From NCBI GenBank assembly GCA_900545585.1, contig UQZR01000016.1:1-55679 (forward strand): a stretch of 55,679 nt of DNA, written 5' to 3'. Positions 20,201-27,200 of this stretch are shown one piece after another. The stretch is from an uncultured Eubacteriales bacterium (GTDB lineage Bacteria > Bacillota > Clostridia > Oscillospirales > Oscillospiraceae). The position numbers and the translations under genes were made by a program. Under the pieces are notes generated by a model. The model did not search any database. It had not been told where the DNA came from and worked only from the letters and a program-made list of their open reading frames with translations. The first letter of the stretch is position 1. Each line of letters starts with the position of its first letter.

Positions 20201-20881
20201 CGCCTGCTCCGCAATCTGTCCCACAAAACCGCCGGCGCACAGGCCACCCAGCACGTCGCCGTACTGATAGCACCGCGTCAGCGTCATGCTGCCGCCGTCG
20301 AGGCTGCCCACAAGGCCGCCGGCCGCGGCGCTGTCCAGCGCCTTTACCACGCCGGCGCCGGCGCAGCCCGTCATGGTCAGCGTACCGCCGGTGACGCGGC
20401 CCACAAAGCCGCCCACGCTGCCGCCGGACACCTCCGACTGCACCGCCGCCTCACTGCGGCAGCCGCCGATAGCCGTGTCGCCGGAAACCGTACCGGCCAG
20501 TGCGCCCAGGCTTCGGACACCGCTGTCCTCCGCCGCGGTCAGTTCGCCCCGCAGACGGAGGTCTTTTACCGCCGCGCCGTCCAGCTCTCCGAATAGGCCC
20601 CATGCCCCGACCGGTCCACCGGCCGAGGCATGAAGATCTATGGTGATGATATGGTGGGCGCCGTCGAAGCTGCCGGTGAATGTCCTGCCGTAGGGCTCGT
20701 CCACCGTGATGTCCGCTTCCAGACGGTAATTCCCGTCCGGCGCCATGGCGGCAAACTCCGCCGCCGTGGTGATAACTGCCGCCTGCGCCTGCGCCTCCGG
20801 TGAGACCGCCTGCGCCGTCACCGGCAGCAGGCTCGCCGTCATGACAAAGGCCAGCAGCAGGGCTGTGATCCGTTTTCTCAT
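14207..20881 (-). CDS. Giant membrane-anchored GLUG/helical-repeat surface protein
   Basis: The start at 20881 (MRKRITALLLAFVMTASLLPVTAQA) is preferred because GAGGGTG lies five bases upstream; an in-frame ATG at 20893 is the alternative. The 2224-residue protein has a signal peptide, then three beta-solenoid blocks rich in GLUG-like turns (IGGIAGYSMG, VGGIVGLLTD, AAGVGGIVGSAG) at about 35-320, 525-900 and 1235-1650. Long helical segments alternate with them. The last helical part contains repeats ending YDALTxxQKxLV at about 1740-2150. A single transmembrane helix (FDWSLVWLGGGILASAAAITLIL, about 2187) and a basic tail RRTEKKNKA anchor it. Such architecture suits a long stalk presenting binding domains; no ligand is known. 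It lies 25 bp downstream of the cohesin-like gene. Confidence 0.85.
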   Translation of the reverse strand: MRKRITALLLAFVMTASLLPVTAQAVSPEAQAQAAVITTAAEFAAMAPDGNYRLEADITVDEPYGRTFTGSFDGAHHIITIDLHASAGGPVGAWGLFGELDGAAVKDLRLRGELTAAEDSGVRSLGALAGTVSGDTAIGGCRSEAAVQSEVSGGSVGGFVGRVTGGTLTMTGCAGAGVVKALDSAAAGGLVGSLDGGSMTLTRCYQYGDVLGGLCAGGFVGQIAEQADCTASYGYAALRPAAEDAAAPENWGELRTVSAEKAGALCGEGTFSAESKALFWSGKAFGTDAVPAGGRFEETDAAAVLAALNEGAAEDDANGFLLTAENGGWPMLRWELTQPQTPSAAIEQEKETLRTQLAQLWSQYSETAYEPESWAALTKLYQGALAAVDAAVSAEELPLLTVLAAAMAEVPVKAQTYTTLSEQERQAVIQRLQTTYETYLQQIEDKASAFAEASRGVWLKRTAEGREQLDTARQTLVRQLTTALTALKDCHTTADAQTLEDAFAASAQQTAEGVDPTVADNRVPQGDKWDGTSRTRPAEGSGTAEDPYRITTAAELAWFADQVNGGQRTLCARLASDIDLNGYVWTPIGSTGGKSYQGTFDGGNSVVHGLRVESAAYAGLFGVIGMSGTVQRLCTAGTIAITAAQGNKISSVGAGGIAGYSMGIIFQCFSTVYVTNDRTSYSAVAGGIVGKASAQAVVDSCGSYGAVGGRRNINYIGGIAGVAQKGAIIRYCTNYGAVTGSRGVGGIVGLLTDYAQVRLCENQGAVDGESRVGGVVGWVCGADYISGNVLDVTIRNVGSYADVTANGSPALGYGAGGIVGYIDTADDTGLTGPCTLSCAYNTGTVTDNGGTTSQGVGGIVGEWHGGVLSHVQSASGNTLWGVVDMAVTASHDAARVSTVTPAYDITGGDRWDKVSAAVTLLVKLIRPEAGDEGYAAYGRDQSILYNGVILSYLERIESAADSGETETLLRECQEQLDAVLTGTDASGQQLLEDLRAYAGSRVYAAAEQAEADALLAAAETEIAGAATIADISNIRLKYLGDNGLLTRITTYQAKRQQDLYNTYVYNRNYTQDDMAAALAAYESWRAKLDSASSVEEVDAIYADARKALADLTAGFTEGDTAPDMDAAAAAALQKTRDEARQALDDLAQQRIAALTAQLDDISGFDETRRQLLTQALERGVTSIREAAAVELDSLTDYTAIQQARQEGLAAIEQAYTAAAGKLKKLLESSRAENGWDGITASRPHGSGTEADPYQIGTAQELAWLAYAVNNQTESGGFSAVLTADVDLGYCQWPVIGTRSSGSQRPYTGTFDGRGHTVSGLYITSLGGRQKLGLFGVAQDAVIRNLTVRGSIELTGVRSYDGDTAGYLIGGLLGSGEGIGVTISNCVSQVDVSVSFANDQKAQRAAVGGLVGRLSGSGSHTLTDCRSEGRVYTAFAPGACYLGGSGGDGGQAGIVGFISAGARLERCVNAGEVYAGRAAGVGGIVGSAGSSGTEVTLSQCANQGAVSNDTAAVLLNKGGTGGVLGLAAAGTVTVRSCYNTGSVAGSTIVGGILGGERGEYSANAQYGCRGLTLENCYNAGGLLVGTATVRVGALAGYPLDGRYYTGLTVRRGACRYVMGWKCSQGDSVRESTELTAALFDGLVDSLGGVNSGYPLFDWQLLEQQSREEVVSYLNDRYEREIKPIATVAQCQEIERLLAETAETIRTAKTTAEMTAAYEKMLARMSADDLLAAAKEAAQKQLDKLYGSAKKNYKDIAEQLNKLYETQKAAIEACTKSADTDTELDRFSAGVADLLIAARVKSGAAMRELAAALPEVRQVYDALTTAQKRLVVNGRAITDAQVLVTAYEQNLDLLRQWESADKAKYTAVKSGIGRLAADIRSRLGDCADASGMTAALNGYAAGVARLLLDKLAFTEGTTTLGQLHKASEVLTQTSEAVKGLTREQLALLPAEQVAGVSRAQLLLAVYTRASEQLDTWLKNDKASYADVAQRLERLADSVRQELERSVDRDSAAKALDHYCGGSVEVLISSIGTVKPVMPPTEAAAAKTRLQRARTAYNALTASQKALVPNYASLQEGETAYRTYESNYAAAKAAESLISAIGTVTADSGDAIRKAQEAYDALTAEQKQLVDARLVQQMKTAAAQYRQLLAQSAENGGETPSADETMSDGVKPADRMQPTDQTRPEQAQPFDWSLVWLGGGILASAAAITLILRWLAAVRRTEKKNKA

Positions 20882-20906
20882 CTGCACCCTCATTCTATTT
20901 CCGCGG

Positions 20907-21956
20907 TTACTGCCACTTGGCGTACAGCGTCATGCTCTTTTCCACCGTGTCGCTGTCGAAGCTCCAGAGCTTGGTGCAGGCCTGATCCGCGAACCAGCCG
21001 CCGAAGGCCGCCCCCTCCTTCACAGGCAGCATGGGAGGCGTCAGCTTTTCGCCGCGGCGCACCTTGCGGCTGTCGATGGCGGTGCCGCCGAAGGTCTCAA
21101 ACCTCACGGTCCGGCGGCGCAGCAGCAGGAACAGCACCAGCAGGAGCAGCAGCGCGCCCAGCGCGATCCACACCCACACCGGCACCTGACCGCCGCCGTT
21201 TTCGTCCACCGGCGCGATGGCCGTGCCGTCCGTCCATCTGGCGTACAGCGTCATGCTGGCCGTCACCGTGTCGCGGTCAAAGTCCCAGGGCCGGGTCATG
21301 TCGAAATCGGTATACCAGCCCTCCAGCACAAAGCCCTCCCTGGTGGGGTCCTCGGGCCGGGTCACGTATTGGCCCCGCTTGACCACCTGCTCCGGCACGA
21401 AGGAGCCGCCGTTGCTCTCGAATTTCACGGTGCAGTCGTCCGTCACCACCACGGTGACGTCCCGGGCCTCGGCGGCATAGCTGTCCATACCGTCGGCGGT
21501 GGACACCAGATTCTCCGTGTTCCGGATGACGGAGGAGCCGGAGGTCCCGATGACCCTCAGCTGGAACGTGCCGATCATGGTGTCGGCATCCCAGTCCTCG
21601 CCGCCGCCGAAGGACACGAAGTTCATGTAGAACGCCCGCAGGCCGCCGCGCAGGGAGATGTCCGTGGTCTCGATGGCCGCCGCCGACATGGCACTATTGG
21701 GCACCAGCTCGAAGAACGCGGGATCGTAGCAGATCTCGTCCTGCATGGCGTACATGGTGTAGCCCTCGTCCTTGTCGGTGCGCTTCAGTGTCAGCAGCAC
21801 CGTCACGATGTCGCCGGCGGCGGCATGCTTGGTGTCGCCGCCGTCGATGGACAGCTCGAAGAGATAGGACTTGCTGCTGTCCACCGCGTAGGCGGGGACG
21901 ACGGCCGCCGCCAGCAGCGTCAGCGCCGCCAGCAGGGCGCAGAATACTTTCTTCAT
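20907..21956 (-). CDS. Membrane protein with cohesin-like domain and two InlB-type B-repeats
   Basis: Start ATG at 21956 (MKKVFCALLAALTLLAAAVVPAYA) follows GGAGGAG at 8 bases. After the signal peptide comes a cohesin-like beta sandwich at about residues 28-172 (AAAGDIVTVLLTLKR, ICYDPAFFELVP, MIGTFQLRVIG). An InlB/Listeria-Bacteroides B-repeat follows at 174-240 (KFESNGGSFVPEQVV, GWYTDFDMTRPWDFD, SMTLYARW). Then comes a strong transmembrane helix at 258-279 followed by RRR, and a second B-repeat at 284-349 (RFETFGGTAIDSRKV, LYAKW). The positive-inside rule would place that second repeat in the cytosol, which is odd for this domain. Likely role is a membrane-linked receptor for dockerin-bearing partners made by neighbouring genes; this is inference. 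Confidence 0.78.
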   Translation of the reverse strand: MKKVFCALLAALTLLAAAVVPAYAVDSSKSYLFELSIDGGDTKHAAAGDIVTVLLTLKRTDKDEGYTMYAMQDEICYDPAFFELVPNSAMSAAAIETTDISLRGGLRAFYMNFVSFGGGEDWDADTMIGTFQLRVIGTSGSSVIRNTENLVSTADGMDSYAAEARDVTVVVTDDCTVKFESNGGSFVPEQVVKRGQYVTRPEDPTREGFVLEGWYTDFDMTRPWDFDRDTVTASMTLYARWTDGTAIAPVDENGGGQVPVWVWIALGALLLLLVLFLLLRRRTVRFETFGGTAIDSRKVRRGEKLTPPMLPVKEGAAFGGWFADQACTKLWSFDSDTVEKSMTLYAKWQ

Positions 21957-22040
21957 CTTATTTTCTCCTCCTGTTTTGTTCAGAAACCCGTTTCCATTTC
22001 CCATACGACGCGGGATATGAGCCACAGAAACATGCCTCCG

Positions 22041-22102
22041 AAAAACGGGCTGTCTCCCCTGCCCCCTTGGGGCAGGGGAGATCCTGTGCAGCGCACGGCC
22101 CG
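22041..22102 (-). terminator. Compound hairpin terminator inside the surface locus
   Basis: A 13-bp perfect stem (TCTCCCCTGCCCC with GGGGCAGGGGAGA) sits inside an outer CGGGC/GCCCG pairing that is followed on the minus strand by five T residues. It lies just after the cohesin-dockerin gene. It may end or attenuate transcription before the downstream membrane-anchored genes. Confidence 0.65.
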
Positions 22103-22118
22103 TGATGCGGTTTACTTA

Positions 22119-24233
22119 TCAGAAGAGAACAGTGCCTCTTGCGATGGCGCTGGCATCCAAAGCGTTCACCTGCTTATCGCCGTTGACATCCGCGCTGAGG
22201 AACATCTTCATCTCCACCACGTCGAAGCTGTCATACTTGGCGTTGTAGATGTTGTATACCAGCTGGGCGTCGTTGATGTCGGCAGTACCGGTGTAGTTCA
22301 CATCGTTGTTGGACTTGTAGCTCTTGGCCTCGCCGGTCACCAGCGTGATGTGGTTCTTCACATCGGCCAGCAGGGTGTCAGCATCGCTCTCGGAGAACAC
22401 CAGCCAGGAATAGGCGGAGTTATAACGGCCGGACATGTCGGTATACATGTTGGAGCCGTCGTAGGCGGGGACCTTGCCCTCGCCCAGAGTCTCGCCGCTC
22501 TTCACGTTGGCCAGGATCAGGAACACGGACTTGCCGCCGTCCACCTTCACGTACTCATAGACGCTGAAGTCGAACTTATCCAGCGGGGAGATCTTGCTGA
22601 CGGTGATGGAGATGTCATCACCGGTGATGTACTTGCCCGCAATGGTGTAGGTGCCGTCGCCGTTGTCGGTCACGGGCACGGTCTCACCGGACTCGGTGTA
22701 CTTGGCGGAGACGGTGTACTCATAGTCGGCATCCTTCGTGAGGGTGAAGGTGAAGTCCTGACCGACGGGAGCGCTGCGGGAGACCTCGCCCACCAGATCG
22801 TCGGTGCTGCCGGTAAAGGTGATCTGAGAGGCCTCCTTGGTGCGGGTCACGGTGACCACCGTGTCGCCCAGGATCTTGTCGCCGGGGATGGTGTACTCCG
22901 TACCGGCCTCGTTGACGGTGCAGGTGACTTCCTCGCCGCCGATGGTGACCTTCACGGTGTAGGCATAGCCGTCCTTCTTATTCAGGGTGAAGGTGTAGTC
23001 AGCCTTGTAGTCGAGCACCTGCTGCGGCAGGGTCACGTCCTCGGCGCCGCTGCCGGTCTTGGTGATGTTGTAGCTGTGGTAGGAGACGTACAGCTCGATA
23101 TCCCCGGTGACGTGCTGGGCGGGGATGACGAAGGTGTTATCATTCTGCACGGCCTCGTAGTCGTTGCCGCTGACCTTATAGCGGACGGTCAGCCCCTTGG
23201 CCAGATAGCCCTCCTGCATGTTGATAACGAAGTCCTTACCGGACTCGGCGGTGGGCTCATACCTCAGCTCCTGCTCCGCGCCTCTGACCTTGTAGGTGGG
23301 AGTGCCGATCTGGATAAACAGGTCACCCTTGACGGTGGCCTGAGGGGCGTCCTGCACGTTGGCGTTGTCCTGCAGGTCCACGCGGGCCTCCGTCAGCTGG
23401 AAGTTGGCGACACCCACGGCGTTGCAGTCAAAGACCGCCATGAAGAACGTACCGCTGGCGTTGCCGCAGGCCACGCTGTCGCCGTATCGGCTGATGGTCA
23501 CGACGCCGTTGGTCTTGTCGTCGTAGACCTCTCTGGCCTGCAGGCCGAACTGCTGCATATCAGAGAAGGACACGTACCTGGGATCGTACTTGATCTTGAC
23601 GGTGGCGGCGTTCCAGGTGGTCACGGACGCCTCGCTGCTGGTGATGTAGACGGGCAGGGTCAGGGTCTTGCCCACCTCGCGCTGGGTGTACCACGTGGAC
23701 AGCTCGGCGGTGTAGCCGGTGGCAGTGGTCTTTTCCTTGACGGTCAGGGTCAGGGTGCTGTCGTGCTGGCCCTTGGTCAGCACTGCGTCCTGCCCATAAT
23801 TCTTATCGGCCATAACGCCCACGACCTTCAGTTCATACTTGCCGGCGGCGGTGTTGGCGGGGATCTCCACCGTGTAGGTGGCGAACTTACTCACGCTTTT
23901 ATCCTCGGCATCCTTGCTGGTCCAACCTATCTGGCCGTTGGCGAGGTTATAGTCCGCGGCGGTCAGGGCAGCGTTGGGGTCGTCGTTCTCGATGTTGGTG
24001 ATGGTCCAGCCCTTGGGCACCTCCAGCTTCACCTCATAGTTGGAGACGGTCACGGCGGACGCGGGCGCCACCGTCACCCGAACGGTCTGGGCGGAGGCGC
24101 TCTTCTCCAGCTCCGTGGCGCTCAGCGCGGAGTTGACCTTGACCTCGTCTGCGGCCAGTGCGTTGACGCACAGGGAGCAGAGCATGACCAGCGCCAGGAG
24201 CATGGACAGGGATCTCTTTGCGATGTGCTTCAT
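22119..24233 (-). CDS. Secreted protein with cohesin-like domains and C-terminal dockerin
   Basis: The 704-residue product has a signal peptide (MKHIAKRSLSMLLALVMLCSLCVNALA) and two cohesin-like beta sandwiches at about 30-165 and 170-310 (EVGKTLTLPVYITSSEA, ATVKIKYDPRYVSFSD). Repeated beta modules with the phrase YTIxGxxIxGD come next at about 320-560. The C-terminus is a type I-like dockerin with two calcium loops, NDVNYTGTADINDAQ and DVNGDKQVNALDA (about 640-704). Having cohesin-like and dockerin modules in one chain would let it act as an adaptor between a dockerin-bearing enzyme or adhesin and a membrane-bound cohesin. It follows the propeller-dockerin gene by 24 bp. Confidence 0.8.
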   Translation of the reverse strand: MKHIAKRSLSMLLALVMLCSLCVNALAADEVKVNSALSATELEKSASAQTVRVTVAPASAVTVSNYEVKLEVPKGWTITNIENDDPNAALTAADYNLANGQIGWTSKDAEDKSVSKFATYTVEIPANTAAGKYELKVVGVMADKNYGQDAVLTKGQHDSTLTLTVKEKTTATGYTAELSTWYTQREVGKTLTLPVYITSSEASVTTWNAATVKIKYDPRYVSFSDMQQFGLQAREVYDDKTNGVVTISRYGDSVACGNASGTFFMAVFDCNAVGVANFQLTEARVDLQDNANVQDAPQATVKGDLFIQIGTPTYKVRGAEQELRYEPTAESGKDFVINMQEGYLAKGLTVRYKVSGNDYEAVQNDNTFVIPAQHVTGDIELYVSYHSYNITKTGSGAEDVTLPQQVLDYKADYTFTLNKKDGYAYTVKVTIGGEEVTCTVNEAGTEYTIPGDKILGDTVVTVTRTKEASQITFTGSTDDLVGEVSRSAPVGQDFTFTLTKDADYEYTVSAKYTESGETVPVTDNGDGTYTIAGKYITGDDISITVSKISPLDKFDFSVYEYVKVDGGKSVFLILANVKSGETLGEGKVPAYDGSNMYTDMSGRYNSAYSWLVFSESDADTLLADVKNHITLVTGEAKSYKSNNDVNYTGTADINDAQLVYNIYNAKYDSFDVVEMKMFLSADVNGDKQVNALDASAIARGTVLF

Positions 24234-24257
24234 GTTCTCTTTCCTTTCTGATTTTTG

Positions 24258-27200
24258 TTACCATTTAAGAGTCAGCTTTCCCAGGGAAGCTGCTCGAATT
24301 TGGACAATGTCACGGCTGCCGATGGCATCGCCGCCGGTGACAGCGCCGCACAGCTGGCGGTGATCCTGCAGCGTCAGCTTGCCAAGGAAGGCAGCCTGTG
24401 CCTGCACGGTGTCGCGGCTGTTGATCTCACCGTCGCCGTTGACGTCTCCCTTCAGGCCCACCACCAAACTGTCTCCCTCGGCGAGGACGGCGGTAAAGCT
24501 GTGCGTGCCGTCCGCAGTGGACGCCGTCAGGCGCACCAGCGTGCCGTCGGCCTTCTTCACCATCACCGTGCAGGCGGCGTCGCCGTCAGATGCCACGGTG
24601 AAGATATTCTCACCCGCGACCCAGCCGTTGGCCGGCGCGGTGACGCGGATCTCCGGCGCACCGGCGGACGTACCGGCCTTGAAGCTGGTAACGCCGTTCT
24701 CGGTGACGCCCTCCTCGGCGCCGTTGCCGATGCCGGGCTGCGCCGCCGAAGCCCCGTTGAGGGACACGGTACGCACCGACTTGGTATAGGGCTGGACGCT
24801 GGTGCCGTAGGTATACACGGCCTCCACGCCGCCGCTTCCGTCGTCGCGGTACTCCACCAGAGCGGTGATGTCGCGCTCCAGCCCGTTGGCCAGCACCGCC
24901 ACGATCTTACCGCCGGTGACCTCCCACTGACCGTCCTCGGTCCTGGCGATCTCCGGCTCCTCCGCCACCTTCAGCTCCCGCACGGCGCTGGTCAGGGCGA
25001 TGAGGTTGCCGCTGTCGTTCTTGAAGTAAAGCGTACCGTACTCATCGGTGACGGGGCTGCCGATACAGTACTGCGCCAGACTGCCCCGGGGCGTGAACAC
25101 CACCGGCGCGCAGTCCGTATAGGTACCGGACACGCCCTTGTCGGAGGTGAACTCCTCGGTGACGCCGCCCTCCAGCGCCGTCTGGCCCGGGGCGTCGTGG
25201 ATGACGCGCATGACGCCGGGGGTGTAGTTGTCCATGAAGTACACGTACACGCCATCGTCATAGCCGGTGGTCATAAGGCCGCTGGTCTGGGGATAGCCCT
25301 GTGTCTGGGCGGTATAGGCCACCTTCCAGTCGGTCAGGTCGATGACGGCGATGTGGTGGCCGCCGTAGGGTGTGAACTGTCCCCCCGTACCGGCCACGCC
25401 CACGTAGGCGCGTCCGTTGCAGACCACGGGGGTGGAGGTGCTCATACCGCCCAGCGCCACCGTCTTGCTGGCGCTGCGGTCGATCTTGCCGTCCGCGCCC
25501 ACGATCTCGCTGTACATCGCGCCGCCCTTGCTGGTGAAGAAGATGCGGCCGCTCGCCTTATCATAGGCCACGTTGGACCGCAGGTCGCCGGTGTAGGTCG
25601 TCTTGGAATCCGTCAGCTCGCCGGTGCGCTTGTCGAAGATCAGCAGCTTGCCGGTGTTGTGAGAATAGCCGCTGTACCCGTCATCGGTGGTGACCATCAC
25701 GTATTTGTCGTTGGCGTAGGCCCCCGCCCAGTAGAAGCCGCCGTCGTTGGTGCAGCTCCACAGGGGGATCTTGGGCTCCGTCTTGCGGTTGGGTTTCTCA
25801 TCGTCCGCCGTCAGGCACACGAAGTTGGCCGCGCCGCTCTCGCCCCGCCAGAATCCCACGTACACGCAGCCGTCGGAGTAGGTGATGGGGGAGTTGGACT
25901 GGCCGCCCAGCGGGTCGGTGTAGACCCACAGGGACTCCAGCGTATCGGCGCGGAACGCCTGCACCCGCCCGTTCTTCAGGCCCACGAAGATCATGCCGTC
26001 GCCGTAGGTGGGCGGGATGATGGCGAAGTCGGAGGCGTCCTCCATGGGCTTGGAGATCAGCGTCTCGCCGGTGGCGGGGTCCAGCTTCAGGATGTTGGTG
26101 CCCGCGTAGGCGTACATATAGCCGTCCACGAAGATGGGGCAGCCCACGGCGCCGCTGTCAAAGCCGCTGCCGCTGGTGCTGTTCCACAGCAGCTCCACAT
26201 CGTCCTCCTCCGCGTAGGGCCCGATGGGGGTCCTGACGGTGGTGATGGCCATATTCTCGTCGTTGCCGCGGAAGCTGGGCCACGAGGAGTCATATCTGGG
26301 AAGATCGCCGGTCGGCACCTCCTCCAGATACAGCTCCAGCACGCCGTCGCTCAGCAGGTCCTCCGTCAGCGCATCGCTGACGGACACGTAGCCCTTGGCC
26401 GCCACCTCGAAGCGGTAGTCTCTGTCGCCCCGCAGTTCGTAGGCTCCGCCGGCGTTGGGAGTCATCAGGTCTGTACCCTGATACACGCGGATGTGGGCAT
26501 CCGCCACATTGGTGACGATTCTGGCGGTGAATGTGGCTACCTGCTCCACCGTGAAGGTATAGGTGGTGCTGAGGGTGCTGTCCTCCGCGTCGGACACGGT
26601 GATGGTGAACTTGCCGTCCGTCAGCTTGTCCAGCGGGATCTTCCCGTCCTCCAGCGCGGGGCTATACGTCACCGTTTCGCCCTCGTTCAGGGTGGTGGTG
26701 ACGGTGGGCGTCAGGCCCGTCAGATAGTCCGGCGCCTTGATGCTGTATGCAAAGGTCAGGGGGTGGAATGTCCCCGCCAGCTCCGTGCCGCTGTCGCTGA
26801 AGCTGACGCTGCCCAGAGAGGGCAGGACCTTCACATGAAAGGTATACACCGTCTCCTTGCCGCTGCCGCCGGAGGGCGGTGTCACGGTGAGGGTCATGGT
26901 GTTGTCGCCCAGGTGCATGCTGTCGCCGTAGTAGACGTACTGGCCGGACTCACCCATCATGTCCGCACAGGCCGTGATGGTGCTGGTCCGCGTGGGGGTG
27001 GCAGCCACCATCGCTGCGCCGGTCTCGGCGGGCACCGCCCAGAAATAGTAGCCGTTCCAGCTGTTCGTGTCGAAGGCGCCGCGCTGTGCGGCGTTATAGT
27101 CGTATACGGTGTAGTCGCGGGTGGTGACATCCTGCTGGAAGTCCTCCGGCCCCACCAGCGTCAGGCCGTGCAGATAATCGTCCCGAGTCACGTCGCCCGT

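Noticed and set aside
20745..24251. A plus-strand frame of 1168 codons
   Set aside because: Antisense shadow covering two minus-strand cohesin-like genes and their terminator.
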